A stretch of 64,000 bases of DNA from Prevotella melaninogenica (GCF_013267595.1 NZ_CP054011.1:696147-760146); one strand, 5' to 3'. Shown: positions 42,706 through 52,026, counted from the first letter of the stretch. The notes: generated from the letters alone by a model not told the origin. Program-made: numbers and translations.

Positions 42706-43905
42706 CTACTTGAAGAGACAGAAAAGCTCTTTAGAAGTAGTCTCTCCGTTATGCTTCTGCAAAATATTTTCTCTACCACACTCAGCTATAGCCTCATACT
42801 TAGAAGGATTAAGGTGTATTTTCTTTAGAATGTTAACAACATCTTTTATCTCTTCATATTGTATACATGAAACATTATGCTCTACTGCTATATTTTCCAA
42901 TGCATACCACGAACCAACAACCAATAAACCATTAGCAATTGCGTCTAGGACTTTTCCCTTAGTACCTGTACCTATACATATAGGTGTTACCTGAATATCA
43001 TGTTTACAAATTTCTTCAATATAATCAGGGGCAAATTTTATATGATGAGTTTCATACCCTGCTTTATTAAGTCTCTCTACATGATTATCCCATCCCTTAC
43101 CTAAAAAAGTATATACATAATGTTCTTTTAGTTCTGAGAGATCTTTAGATTTTATCAGACAATCTATCAGCATATCAGCATCCTGCTGCATATACAAGTT
43201 ATACTGCCCTGCAAATAAAACCTTTATTTTTGGAGAATTAAAGGAAATAACCTTAGCAGGTTTTGCAACTTGATAATGAGGGTGACGAAGAAAATGAGCT
43301 TGAATTCCAGGACAAATCTCCTCAAGGAAATTAACATCCTCTTTACCTACCAAATGATAGTGAATATTTGAAGATGTATCAAACTGTTTCTCCATATTCA
43401 GATACTTAGGATACATAAACGCTGATCTCCAAAATCTTATTCTATTTCTTATTGCGAAACGCTTACCAAGCATCCTATAATAATAGAGAGATTCACAATC
43501 TGGCAATGTATGTATTCGCCTAAAATCCTTTAATTGACAACTGACACGAGATAACTCCTCGCCATAAATCCATATAGCATCAGGATAATCATTAATAATA
43601 GTATCTAATTGTGAAGAACTTAAGCTAATATAATTACCAATAGGATAATTCAATAATATTCTAAATGGTAAAAGAAATCTAAGGAAAAAATTATACCACC
43701 ATGGTACTGGCAATAAACAAATCTTTATATTAAGTTCCTTTGCTACAGAATCAATCTGCTCTTTAGAAAGCCGATTTAAGTTATACGAATAAAGAATTAC
43801 CTCTATACTTCTATCTCTACCAGCAAGTAAATGATAAGGCAATGCACTTGTACCACGGATATTTTCCGCAGCAGGCATCATCACAGAAATCATAGTGACT
43901 TTCAT
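42706..43905 (-). CDS. GT-B glycosyltransferase (GT4-like)
   Basis: A 399-residue protein. The N-terminal half has IEVILYSYNLNRLSKEQID and a hydrophobic patch PWWYNFFLRFLLPFRIL that may touch the membrane. The C-terminal half has KIKVLFAGQYNLYMQQDADML. It also has the donor-site phrase VTPICIGTGTKGKVLDAIANGLLVVGS, typical of GT1/GT4 wecF-like and TuaH-like enzymes. The donor is unknown. It lies between the EpsG and GT2 genes with gaps of 26 and 33 bases. Confidence 0.85.
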   Translation of the reverse strand: MKVTMISVMMPAAENIRGTSALPYHLLAGRDRSIEVILYSYNLNRLSKEQIDSVAKELNIKICLLPVPWWYNFFLRFLLPFRILLNYPIGNYISLSSSQLDTIINDYPDAIWIYGEELSRVSCQLKDFRRIHTLPDCESLYYYRMLGKRFAIRNRIRFWRSAFMYPKYLNMEKQFDTSSNIHYHLVGKEDVNFLEEICPGIQAHFLRHPHYQVAKPAKVISFNSPKIKVLFAGQYNLYMQQDADMLIDCLIKSKDLSELKEHYVYTFLGKGWDNHVERLNKAGYETHHIKFAPDYIEEICKHDIQVTPICIGTGTKGKVLDAIANGLLVVGSWYALENIAVEHNVSCIQYEEIKDVVNILKKIHLNPSKYEAIAECGRENILQKHNGETTSKELFCLFK

Positions 43906-43938
43906 ATTATTCTATACTTTTAAACGACTTGTGATAAA

Positions 43939-44934
43939 TTATTTAATTAAACAAGGAATATTCAAAAACAACTTTACAAATAATGATTTCTTCAATGAAT
44001 CAAAATGTCCCTTCATTGGATATAACTGTTCTTTTTTCATTTCATCTATAATAACAGAATTGATACCAAGCTTTCCCCATTCTTTTTTGTTTTTATATAA
44101 AGAGTATACCAAACCAAACAGCACATTCTGGCTTCGATTAAATATTACACTATATAACTGAGGGTTTATATCCTTAAAAGACAAAGCTAACCTACGGAAA
44201 GAATTTATAATATAAATATCATCCTTAATGTATTTTATCTTCTTCTCTGGTACCATAGACTTGCTGGTAGAATTTGGATGATATATATACAGATAAGGAG
44301 TTATATCGCTAAACACAACATTCGTTGCACACGGCATAAGTCTATATGTCAACTCAACATCTTGATGTGTAATTCCCTTCACAAAGAATATATTATTATC
44401 AATAAATAATTGCTTCTTTGTAATTAAAGCACAGATTGAAGAAGGATTATAACCAGAAAGAACTGCCTCTACACCAGATAAAACCTTATTGTGCTCAAGC
44501 GTAGGCTGACTACATTCAACATCTAAATACTGTCCTCCTTCTGTTACGTTCTGAAGTTGAATAGCCAAAATATCCAAATTTTTATATTCGTCTAAAGCTT
44601 CAATAATCTTTGGCAACAGCTCACTTATAACTTTATCATCAGCATCTACACACCAAACATATTCACCTTGACAAGTTTTTATTCCATAATTTCTCGCAGT
44701 ACTCTGTCCTTGATTCTCTTGAGTTAAGTATGTTACATTAGAATATCTTAAAGCATAGTCTTGAGCTATCTCTGGGGATTTATCTTGTGACCCATCATTA
44801 ACGATAACTATTTCATACTCCTCTTTTAGTAGATTGGAGCCAAGAATAGAGTCTAAGCAAATCCCAATGTACTTCTCTGCGTTATACATTGGGATTATTA
44901 TGCTAAGTTTATATTTATAGTCGTCCATCAACAA
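43939..44934 (-). CDS. glycosyltransferase family 2
   Basis: A GT-A enzyme of 331 residues. YKLSIIIPMYNAEKYIGICLDS opens the domain, EIVIVNDGSQDKSPEIA and NQGQSTARNYGI follow, and the DxD is in YVWCVDADDKV near 97. HQDVELTYRL provides the later acidic motif. The C-terminal 100 residues are helical and may contact the membrane. Its start overlaps the dehydrogenase gene by 20 bases; the Met six bases inside (44928) is an alternative. Confidence 0.93.
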   Translation of the reverse strand: MLMDDYKYKLSIIIPMYNAEKYIGICLDSILGSNLLKEEYEIVIVNDGSQDKSPEIAQDYALRYSNVTYLTQENQGQSTARNYGIKTCQGEYVWCVDADDKVISELLPKIIEALDEYKNLDILAIQLQNVTEGGQYLDVECSQPTLEHNKVLSGVEAVLSGYNPSSICALITKKQLFIDNNIFFVKGITHQDVELTYRLMPCATNVVFSDITPYLYIYHPNSTSKSMVPEKKIKYIKDDIYIINSFRRLALSFKDINPQLYSVIFNRSQNVLFGLVYSLYKNKKEWGKLGINSVIIDEMKKEQLYPMKGHFDSLKKSLFVKLFLNIPCLIK

Positions 44935-46189
44935 TATCTCTATTTAAGAAGCCTTTGACGTCATAAATAACACCATTCTCATTTAATTTCTCTCTCCAGT
45001 CCGTATCAGCAAACTGCTTATGAGAAACGGCAAGAATAATAGCATCATATTTCTTATCCTTAGGCAAAGACGCGACAGCATCAATCCCATATTCTTTCTT
45101 CACTCTTTCAACATTAGCCCATGGGTCTAAGACCGTAATGTTTGAAGTGTATTCCGACAATGTAGAATAGATATCAACAACCTTAGTATTACGTACATCA
45201 GGACAATTTTCCTTAAAGGTGATACCAAGTATCAAGATATTAGAATCCTTGACGAGTGCACCCTTCTTATTCATCATCTTGATTGTCTGATTTGCGACGT
45301 AATCTCCCATACCGTCATTCAATCTACGTGCTGCAGACATGATACGTGGCAAGACACCATAGACCTGTGCCTTTTGAATGAGATAATAAGGATCTACACT
45401 GATACAATGGCCACCAACTAAACCAGGATTCAACTTAATAAAATTCCACTTAGAAGCAGCAGCATCTATTACATCTCTTGTATCGATACCCATTGCATTA
45501 AAGATCTTAGCCAACTCATTCATAAACGCAATGTTAACGTCACGTTGAGAGTTCTCAATAATCTTTGAAGCTTCCGCTACTTTGATAGAAGGTGCTTTAT
45601 GTGTTCCGTTAATAAGAACTGCATTATACACATTATCTACCAAATCAGCAATCTCAGGAGTAGAACCCGATGTTACCTTTTTAATTTTCTCTACAGTATG
45701 CTCCTTATCGCCTGGGTTTATACGCTCAGGAGAATAACCTGCAAAAAAGTCTTTATTGAATGTTAAGCCAGAAACTTTCTCTACTACAGGTAAACATTCT
45801 TCTTCCGTTACGCCTGGATAAACTGTTGACTCGTAGACAACAACATCTCCCTTAGAAATAACTTTACCAACCGTCTCACTTGCACCCCAAAGAGGTTTCA
45901 AGTCAGGACGATTGTTTACGTCAACTGGCGTTGGTACGGCAACAACATAAAAATTACAGTCTTTAATATCCTCAAGGTTAGTTGTACAGACAAATCCATT
46001 TTCCAAAGCAGATTGTAATAATTCATCTGATACTTCTAAAGTAGCATCATGACCAGCCATTAACGCATCAACACGACCCTGATTCATATCAAAACCAACA
46101 GTCTGAAACTTTGTTGAGAATAACCTAGCCAAAGGCAAGCCAACATAACCTAAGCCAATAACAGCTATTTTAATTTCTTTGCTTATCAT
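44915..46189 (-). CDS. nucleotide sugar dehydrogenase (UDP-HexNAc uronate-forming type)
   Basis: NAD-dependent four-electron dehydrogenase of 424 residues giving a nucleotide-linked uronic acid. The Rossmann motif VIGLGYVGLPLARLFS (10-25) is followed by TPVDVNNRPDL and ESTVYPGVTEEECLPV. The catalytic Cys262 is in GLVGGHCISVDPYYL, and ITFKENCPDVRNTKV lies in the C-terminal domain. Sequence and length are closest to the WbpA/WbpO/TviB group acting on UDP-GlcNAc or UDP-GalNAc rather than to UDP-glucose dehydrogenase. It indicates an acidic sugar in the polymer. Confidence 0.93.
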   Translation of the reverse strand: MISKEIKIAVIGLGYVGLPLARLFSTKFQTVGFDMNQGRVDALMAGHDATLEVSDELLQSALENGFVCTTNLEDIKDCNFYVVAVPTPVDVNNRPDLKPLWGASETVGKVISKGDVVVYESTVYPGVTEEECLPVVEKVSGLTFNKDFFAGYSPERINPGDKEHTVEKIKKVTSGSTPEIADLVDNVYNAVLINGTHKAPSIKVAEASKIIENSQRDVNIAFMNELAKIFNAMGIDTRDVIDAAASKWNFIKLNPGLVGGHCISVDPYYLIQKAQVYGVLPRIMSAARRLNDGMGDYVANQTIKMMNKKGALVKDSNILILGITFKENCPDVRNTKVVDIYSTLSEYTSNITVLDPWANVERVKKEYGIDAVASLPKDKKYDAIILAVSHKQFADTDWREKLNENGVIYDVKGFLNRDIVDGRL

Positions 46190-46221
46190 ATTATCTATCC
46201 TTTGTATTTAACTTAAAAATA

Positions 46222-47331
46222 TCATTTAGAAACTTTATTTAAAGCTTTACGTAGAGCTTTGATATAACCATCGCCATTTGAGATATCTGGTTCCATATAA
46301 TTTCCTTCTCCCCATTCATTCCATGATTTTAATATTAGAATTTGTTCGTCTTCAGACTTATCTTTTAATACTTCAAATGCATCTAAACAATGAAGATAAA
46401 AACTTTCTGGTGTCGAATTATAATATATCAAATCAGCCGCATGCTCACTCCTAGGACTGTGGTCCCATTGTGGAACAATCTGTGGAATAATTCTTCTATC
46501 TTTGTCTTGCTTAGTAATTAACTTTGGGAAATCCTTACTATAGTCTCTTGCACCTCGCGGACGTCCGGTAACCAGTTGCTTAAAGACACGATACATAGAA
46601 AAAAAGTTACGTTCCAATTTTCCCATTCTTCTTATTTTTTCAGCCCAAAGGGAAGAAAGACGCGCATAACTAACGGCATCATATCCTTTTTCAGTAAAGT
46701 AATTTGGAGATAATTCTATTTTATAGCTATTTGCTACAATGTATAAGTCAGGAAAACCAGCCTCTTTAGCGAATTTTCTAAAGTTTTCGATATATATATC
46801 AGGAAGAGTAAAAGGGTCGAAAATCAATAAGAAAGGTTTATTGTCCACCTTAATGTATCTTGGGTCTTTAAAGGCTCTAAGTAGGTATTGAAAGTGTTGT
46901 ATTTGATCTTCTATACCTGGATATTCTTGCTTAACTAGTAACTTATTCGGTGTCGTTTTATCCCATGATTTTGCAAACCAAGAATGATTTGCCCACCCTA
47001 AACAAAAAGGGAAATCTGGCTGGCCAGAACTTAAGACTTCATCAAAAATTTCTGACAACATCTGCTTTCCATTTCCAAACCAATAGTGCCAATAACAAAA
47101 AGCAGTAACACCAGCCTTTCTTGCCAATTCTGCTTGTTGCTCGCGCACCACTGGCAGTCTCAAATCGTAATAACCTAATTCGGTAGGAACTCTTGGTTGG
47201 TCATGTCCTTTAAAAAGAGACTTAGCACGTCCAACATTAGTCCATTCGGTGAATCCTTTTCCCCACCACTCATCATTTTCTGGTGTTGGGTGATACTGAG
47301 GTAAATAAAATGCAATTATTTTAGGCTTCAT
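46222..47331 (-). CDS. WbsX-like glycosyltransferase / GH99-like protein
   Basis: A 369-residue protein of the WbsX family common in O-antigen and capsule loci. It opens KIIAFYLPQYHPTPENDEWW, then GFTEWTNVGRAK, VTAFCYWHYWFGNGKQML, FCLGWANHSW and a C-terminal KSWNEWGEGNYMEPD. This Trp/Tyr-rich fold is related to GH99 endo-mannosidases. In glycan loci it is thought to act as a transferase. It is co-directional with the flippase gene (27-base gap) and the dehydrogenase (32-base gap). Confidence 0.9.
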   Translation of the reverse strand: MKPKIIAFYLPQYHPTPENDEWWGKGFTEWTNVGRAKSLFKGHDQPRVPTELGYYDLRLPVVREQQAELARKAGVTAFCYWHYWFGNGKQMLSEIFDEVLSSGQPDFPFCLGWANHSWFAKSWDKTTPNKLLVKQEYPGIEDQIQHFQYLLRAFKDPRYIKVDNKPFLLIFDPFTLPDIYIENFRKFAKEAGFPDLYIVANSYKIELSPNYFTEKGYDAVSYARLSSLWAEKIRRMGKLERNFFSMYRVFKQLVTGRPRGARDYSKDFPKLITKQDKDRRIIPQIVPQWDHSPRSEHAADLIYYNSTPESFYLHCLDAFEVLKDKSEDEQILILKSWNEWGEGNYMEPDISNGDGYIKALRKALNKVSK

Positions 47332-47358
47332 AACTACTGAATAAAACTTATATTTTCA

Positions 47359-48873
47359 CTAAAAAAAGGAGTATACTTTATTTACAATAAAAGACCTTTC
47401 ATTTTTTGTTAACCCTAATACAAAGATTACCATTACTGATGAGAAAAATGATATCATTATGACAAAAAGGAAATTTAGAATTGGTGATAAAACAAATTTA
47501 CCTAAAAATAATGGTAAAATTGGCGATAATAATGTAACAACAGAAAGAGGGAGTATTACTTTCCAAATATACTCTCTTCTACTATAATGAATCAATGGAA
47601 GTGTAATCCATGCACGAACTATTAGTCCAATAAGCGCTGATATTCCAACAACGATGAAAGCCCACGCAGGATCACCATTTAGAAATCTAAATATAAAATA
47701 TAAAGAGGGTAGAACTAAAAACTGAATTATATTATCCCAAATCATATATTTTTTTAGTTTCCCTATAGCTAATATTGAAATCCACAACGGATTTGACAAT
47801 GATGAGATTAAAGCCCCTACTAAGACTATACGTAAGAAGACGACAGTATGGCTAGGAACAGTTCCTAACCAACAATTTAGAATAAAAGGTGCTTCTAAGA
47901 AAACTGGTAAAGACATCAAGAATAAAAGGAAATAAGAAAATTTACTACTTAACATTAATAATTCTCCCATTCGCTTAAAATTTTCTTGTGAACAGGATTT
48001 AGTTATTTGAGGATTGATAGCAGTCTGGAAGTTAAGAACGAATTGTCCCATAACCCCTTGAACTTGCAGAGCAATACCTCGTGCAGCATTAACAACAGGT
48101 CCAAAAAAGACATTTAAAATAAGATTCACACCTTGTGTGTTAAGAATCCAAAATATATTACCACTTAAAGTCCACCCTGACATTGTTAGAATTTCTTTTA
48201 ATTGCTTCTTATCTAATTTTGCGGGAGCACGTACTTCTTCGAAATGCTTACTGCAATAAACGGCATAAATAATCCTATCAATAATTTCTACAAGAAATAG
48301 TAATGTCGCATAAACTACCAATTTATCATAAGGTGTGATTTGTAAAAGAAGACATATCAACAATTTCAATATAGCGTCAAACAAAGATATATAGGCAAAA
48401 GCTGACATTCGCTCATGAGCTATTATCGCAGAATTATAGGGTACACAAATAAACCCTATAACAGTAGATAGTATAGAATATTGGAAAACCCAAAAAGCTG
48501 CAACCATTCTGTCTGAAGGAATAGTCATTTTTGTATATAGAAACCATAATCCGACTGTTTCCACTAGTAAAACAACCAATATGCATAGCAAATAATAGAT
48601 ATATTTAATTGTCCCAAAGGTTCGGTTGGTATATTCTTGATTACCCTGTCCAATAGCAATCGTTATAAATCTTGAGGTAGCATTACTAAGTGAGGAAGAG
48701 ATAAAACCAAACATTGCAACAATTCCTCCTACAGCATTGTAAATACCAAAATCAGTAACTCCTAAAACGTGAAGTATGACACGCGAAGTATAAAGCCCTA
48801 TACCCATCAAGAGTATAGCTCTCATATACAACATCAAAGTGTTTTTGGCTATCGTTTTGTTATTCCCTTCCAT
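47359..48873 (-). CDS. Wzx-type polysaccharide flippase
   Basis: Inner-membrane lipid-linked oligosaccharide flippase of the MATE/MOP superfamily, 504 residues with 12-14 helices. It shows TLMLYMRAILLMGIGLYTSRVIL, GIYNAVGGIVAMFGFISSSLSNATSRFITIAIG and the mid-protein FGPVVNAARGIALQVQGVMGQF signature. It would move undecaprenyl-linked repeat units to the periplasm for the EpsG-type polymerase. It overlaps the acyltransferase gene by 14 bases. Confidence 0.93.
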   Translation of the reverse strand: MEGNNKTIAKNTLMLYMRAILLMGIGLYTSRVILHVLGVTDFGIYNAVGGIVAMFGFISSSLSNATSRFITIAIGQGNQEYTNRTFGTIKYIYYLLCILVVLLVETVGLWFLYTKMTIPSDRMVAAFWVFQYSILSTVIGFICVPYNSAIIAHERMSAFAYISLFDAILKLLICLLLQITPYDKLVVYATLLFLVEIIDRIIYAVYCSKHFEEVRAPAKLDKKQLKEILTMSGWTLSGNIFWILNTQGVNLILNVFFGPVVNAARGIALQVQGVMGQFVLNFQTAINPQITKSCSQENFKRMGELLMLSSKFSYFLLFLMSLPVFLEAPFILNCWLGTVPSHTVVFLRIVLVGALISSLSNPLWISILAIGKLKKYMIWDNIIQFLVLPSLYFIFRFLNGDPAWAFIVVGISALIGLIVRAWITLPLIHYSRREYIWKVILPLSVVTLLSPILPLFLGKFVLSPILNFLFVIMISFFSSVMVIFVLGLTKNERSFIVNKVYSFF

Positions 48874-49843
48874 AACGACTTCTTCCTCCCATTACAATAG
48901 GAAAATATTTCTGAATCCAAATAATTGGATAATATAATAACAAAAGACTTATACTTGACAAAAGTAATTTGCCAGTGAATGTGAGAAATATGTAGTCTAA
49001 AGAGAATAAATCTTTAAATATAGTTTCCACATATAAGAAGACTATACCATGAAGCCCCATTATCACAATTGTCCCTATTGATAATATTGTAATAAACTTA
49101 AAATTGTACTTATCAAACATGAACGACAAGCTAATTAACATAAAGATTCCTGCAAATGCATAAGGATAATAAAGCAATGGATAATCGCCAAACAAACGTA
49201 AATATACATTTGAATAACCCATTATCATTGTCAATGACAACACAATGAGCAGTAAAATAAAAAAAGGTATCTTCGAAGAGAAAAAAGATAACTTGCTTTT
49301 TAGTTCATATCCTGCTATATAAAATGGTATAACCATAAACACAGTATCAATTCTCCAATATAAATGAAAAGGAAATAGATAAGCAATCAATATACAGAAT
49401 AAGACAACTAACAAACGCCAAACAGGAGTCTTCCGTACTATAAAATATGATAAAAGTCGAACCTGAAAAAGGCATACTAAAAACCAAGTAGGACCAGGTT
49501 CTCCACGACCATCCGCTGTAATAAAATAAAACAACTGATCTATAGGCCAATGCCTTGCCAACACCCAAGTTGGAATAAGGAAGGCATTTCCTATCAAATT
49601 TAATAAAATATAAGGAACTAATAATGAGCGAAAAGAGCTTTTTAGGAAGTCGACAAAACCATTTTCTTTAATTCTAAAGAGGTACCCTGAGATAAAAAAG
49701 AAAAATGGCATGTGAAAAGAATATATAAAATTGAAGATATATCCTTCGCTTCCTGTTTTACTTAAGAGGTGTCCTAATGCTACTAAATATATAGCAAAAA
49801 CCTTAGCCCAATCTATCCAATTAATACGCTGATTTAAAGTCAT
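48860..49843 (-). CDS. acyltransferase family 3 membrane protein
   Basis: A 327-residue membrane protein with about 10 helices. It opens RINWIDWAKVFAIYLVALGHLL (the family's Asp and His pair) and has FIYSFHMPFFFFISGYLFR near 41. It probably O-acetylates or otherwise acylates the polysaccharide. It is the first gene of the locus in transcription order. No promoter was recognised between it and the GGAC-type palindromic array upstream (49900-49972). Confidence 0.92.
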   Translation of the reverse strand: MTLNQRINWIDWAKVFAIYLVALGHLLSKTGSEGYIFNFIYSFHMPFFFFISGYLFRIKENGFVDFLKSSFRSLLVPYILLNLIGNAFLIPTWVLARHWPIDQLFYFITADGRGEPGPTWFLVCLFQVRLLSYFIVRKTPVWRLLVVLFCILIAYLFPFHLYWRIDTVFMVIPFYIAGYELKSKLSFFSSKIPFFILLLIVLSLTMIMGYSNVYLRLFGDYPLLYYPYAFAGIFMLISLSFMFDKYNFKFITILSIGTIVIMGLHGIVFLYVETIFKDLFSLDYIFLTFTGKLLLSSISLLLLYYPIIWIQKYFPIVMGGRSRYGRE

Positions 49844-49899
49844 TATGTATCTATGTTAATAAATGATATTTTTAATTGTTTTGAGTATCTAAATATCAT

Positions 49900-49972
49900 C
49901 GGACAAGTTGTCCGAAGCCTCTGGACAACATGTTCGGAGTAGTCGGAAAGACTGTCCGGAGCTGCCAGACAA
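49900..49972. repeat. 22-base-period palindromic array, GGAC family
   Basis: Units at 49901 (GGACAAGTTGTCC), 49923 (GGACAACATGTTC), 49945 (GGAAAGACTGTCC) and a partial AGACAA at 49967 are all 22 apart. Nine-base linkers are GAAGCCTCT, GGAGTAGTC and GGAGCTGCC. The 13+9 layout matches the RCAC arrays although the core is different. It sits directly upstream of the polysaccharide operon. Confidence 0.85.
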
Positions 49973-50036
49973 AACTATAAGAGTATTTTTATCATGCTTA
50001 AATGAATAGAACATTAAATTAAGATAGTATCAATAC

Positions 50037-50498
50037 CTACTCATAAAAGACTATTGACTTGAATGTCCGCTCGTATTTAGGTTCGTTATAGCCATACTCA
50101 ATAAATAACGCTTTCACATCGTCCGCCATCGACTGTGTATAAAGATAGCCTCTTTCTGCATTGCCATAACGATAGAAATTACTACGACCACGAAAATAGG
50201 TATATACTTCTTTGCGGAGACTTGGTAAATCCTTACGGCGCACCTCATCGAAGAAGTGTGTAAAGCCCACATAACAAGTGACGAGCTTCTTCGCCTGATA
50301 CATCCTGCAACAACCATTCACAAGGTTTTCAGGCATAAGTGCCGAGGGAAAGATTGCATCTCCCCATGTATTGGAGGTTGGTTGTAACTTGAAATATAAA
50401 TGGTGAAGACAATCTTCTCTCACTGCACAATTCTCAAGGAAGCAAGCTTCATAACTCTTAGGGAAAGTTTCTAAGCTCAGCGATTCGTTTGTGTCCAT
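50037..50498 (-). CDS. DUF6078 family protein
   Basis: A 153-residue cytoplasmic protein of a Bacteroidetes family without known function. Visible are a Cys-rich N-terminal part (EACFLENCAVREDCLHHLYF) and CCRMYQAKKLVTCYVGFTHFFDEV. A conserved charged block LRKEVYTYFRGRSNFYRYGNAERGYLY follows. The Cys pattern (CxxxxxC, CC, C) hints at metal binding, which is not proven. A good promoter lies at 50680-50709, giving a leader of about 175 bases with a stable hairpin. Confidence 0.8.
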   Translation of the reverse strand: MDTNESLSLETFPKSYEACFLENCAVREDCLHHLYFKLQPTSNTWGDAIFPSALMPENLVNGCCRMYQAKKLVTCYVGFTHFFDEVRRKDLPSLRKEVYTYFRGRSNFYRYGNAERGYLYTQSMADDVKALFIEYGYNEPKYERTFKSIVFYE

Positions 50499-50679
50499 TG
50501 GGTATTTATAATATTAAGATACTCTTAGATTAGATAAGGAAATGAGAACAAAACAAAGAAAAGAACACGCAGAGTAAGCAATTGAGGTTAAGAAAAGAAA
50601 ACATCATCTCCTACCTACAAACAATGAATAGTTTGCAGGCTGACAACTATCACGGTTCCTCCACATAAGAACGAATGTG

Positions 50680-50709
50680 CAAAAATAAATAGACGTGGTA
50701 CAGTAACAA
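50680..50709 (-). promoter_or_regulatory. Bacteroidetes-type promoter for DUF6078 gene
   Basis: On the minus strand TTG (50709-50707), a 19-base spacer and TATTTTTG (50687-50680). The start codon is about 180 bases downstream. Confidence 0.65.
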
Positions 50710-50926
50710 TCGTTAGTTAAACAACAAAAACTGTGCTGGTCAATTCAGTAGTTGCTTCGTTCGCAGAATCTTTCTGTTAATAGTTCTTATTCCCTTTGTT
50801 ATGGGTACAAAATTAAATAAAAAAAATGAGAAAAGAAAGAATATTCATAGAATAATTGTAGGCACACGATATAAAAAAGAAAGAATGAGCAACAAGGCCT
50901 GACCCACCAACTGGCCCCTTCCCCAA

Positions 50927-50947
50927 CCCCTCCCCCAAAGGGAGGGG
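50927..50947. repeat. GC-rich Bacteroidetes hairpin element
   Basis: CCCCTCCC (50927-50934) pairs with GGGAGGGG (50940-50947), preceded by a CCCCTTCCCCAACC tract. This composition is strikingly unlike the AT-rich surroundings. Similar CCTCCCCCAAAGGGAGGGG words are common intergenic elements in this phylum. Confidence 0.65.
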
Positions 50948-50988
50948 AGTAATCACCAAGATACCCCGCACATATGATGACAAAGCTA

Positions 50989-51151
50989 AGACAGAATGAC
51001 ATAGAGACATAATTAATACTCCAACCACCTTTCTTGTATTGAATATGTCATTAAAAATGTCTTTATGTCATTATGGCTTAACATATTTATCCACACAGAC
51101 TATATTGAATATGTCATTGAAAAATATGTATTTTTGTCATTCTGGCTTAAC
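50989..51151. repeat. AATATGTCATT-type repeats, upstream cluster
   Basis: There are three copies. One is reversed at 50989-51010 (AGACAGAATGACATAGAGACAT). Two are forward: 51041-51082 (GAATATGTCATTAAAAATGT...) and 51107-51151 (GAATATGTCATTGAAAAATAT...), each ending in GGCTTAAC. A further half copy (TTATGTCATTCTG) lies near 51157. The same family occurs downstream of the outer membrane cassette. Confidence 0.8.
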
Positions 51152-51244
51152 ACTATCTATACTTTTATGTCATTCTGTATTGTATTCTGTATCTTTATAT
51201 GTATGAAAAAGCCACAAGATATCAATGGTTTGAAGAAAAATCAC

Positions 51245-51252
51245 TATCTTTG
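51245..51252 (+). promoter_or_regulatory. TAnnTTTG box for outer membrane cassette
   Basis: TATCTTTG lies 24 bases before the ATG at 51277. A TTTG at 51229-51232 is only 12 bases upstream, too close for the normal layout, so the -33 element is uncertain. Confidence 0.5.
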
Positions 51253-51276
51253 CAACAGAATCAGTTATCCTAAAAA

Positions 51277-52026
51277 ATGAAAAAGATTATATTGATTGCT
51301 GCCATCCTTTTAGGGGCATTGACAAACGGACAGGCTCAGGTAATAAACAAGAACTACGCAAAGCGTATTGGACAAGCCGTTAAAGAAGGCTACCAGGACG
51401 TTAAAGAAGTTATTGTTCAAGATACCAAACCAACTGGTGAACATACGATTTGGGACATCTACGCAGCCCCAAAAGTGGGATTAAAATTATCAAACCTCTC
51501 TGGAATCGATGGGAAAATGAATATTGGATGTGTTGCAGGTGCTTCTTTTGAAGTATTTATTGCAAATAACATTGCCATTGACGCAGAGCTACTTTATAGC
51601 CACCAAGGTTCTTCTGGGGTCTATCGTAATATTGATACCACAGACGACTATGGGAACCCTGTTGTACAAGAGTATGGTCCATATAACTTTAACTTGCACT
51701 ATTTCAATATGAACTATCTTGTACGTTGGTACCCTTGGGCTGATTTACCATGGAGCTTCACTACAGGAGTACATACAGGCTATCTTATCAGCGCACATGC
51801 TAAGCGTAAAAATGGAGAAGATATTAATTTAAAGAATAACATCTACAGAGGTGATGTATCTATTCCTTTTGGCGTCAGCTACGAGTGGAAGCAATGGCAG
51901 GTAGAAGCACGCTATAGCCTATCTCTCAGAAAATTAACTAAAAACGCTGAAGCAAAGGATTTATTAAAGAACGCTCGCAACAGCATGTTGGAAGTAACAC
52001 TTGGCTACAGAATACAGGTGCTCTGA
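51277..52026 (+). CDS. PorT-like outer membrane beta-barrel protein
   Basis: A 249-residue secreted protein. The signal peptide is MKKIILIAAILLGALTNGQAQ. A helical/charged segment (NKNYAKRIGQAVKEGYQDVKE) follows, then alternating barrel strands such as PKVGLKLSNLSGIDG, AIDAELLYSHQGSSG, NFNLHYFNMNYLVRWYPW and WQVEARYSLSLRKL, and the terminal strand NSMLEVTLGYRIQVL. Size and pattern fit an eight-strand barrel. It lies 16 bases before the PagL-like gene, so the two are likely co-transcribed and both act in the outer membrane. Confidence 0.8.
   Translation: MKKIILIAAILLGALTNGQAQVINKNYAKRIGQAVKEGYQDVKEVIVQDTKPTGEHTIWDIYAAPKVGLKLSNLSGIDGKMNIGCVAGASFEVFIANNIAIDAELLYSHQGSSGVYRNIDTTDDYGNPVVQEYGPYNFNLHYFNMNYLVRWYPWADLPWSFTTGVHTGYLISAHAKRKNGEDINLKNNIYRGDVSIPFGVSYEWKQWQVEARYSLSLRKLTKNAEAKDLLKNARNSMLEVTLGYRIQVL

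Larger units (their letters stand above)
50499..51276. other. gene-free spacer with leader, GC-rich hairpin and repeats
   Basis: From left to right: the long leader of the DUF6078 gene, its promoter, a pyrimidine-rich hairpin (50927-50947), the first AATATGTCATT-type repeats (50989-51151) and the TATCTTTG box of the next gene (51245-51252). In the leader, CCTGCAAAC and GTTTGTAGG (minus strand, about 50642-50617) can pair. No riboswitch class was recognised. Confidence 0.7.

Noticed and set aside
50799..51028. Minus-strand open frames over the GC-rich hairpin
   Set aside because: They read through CCTCCC repeats and the AATATGTCATT repeats and have no recognisable protein features.
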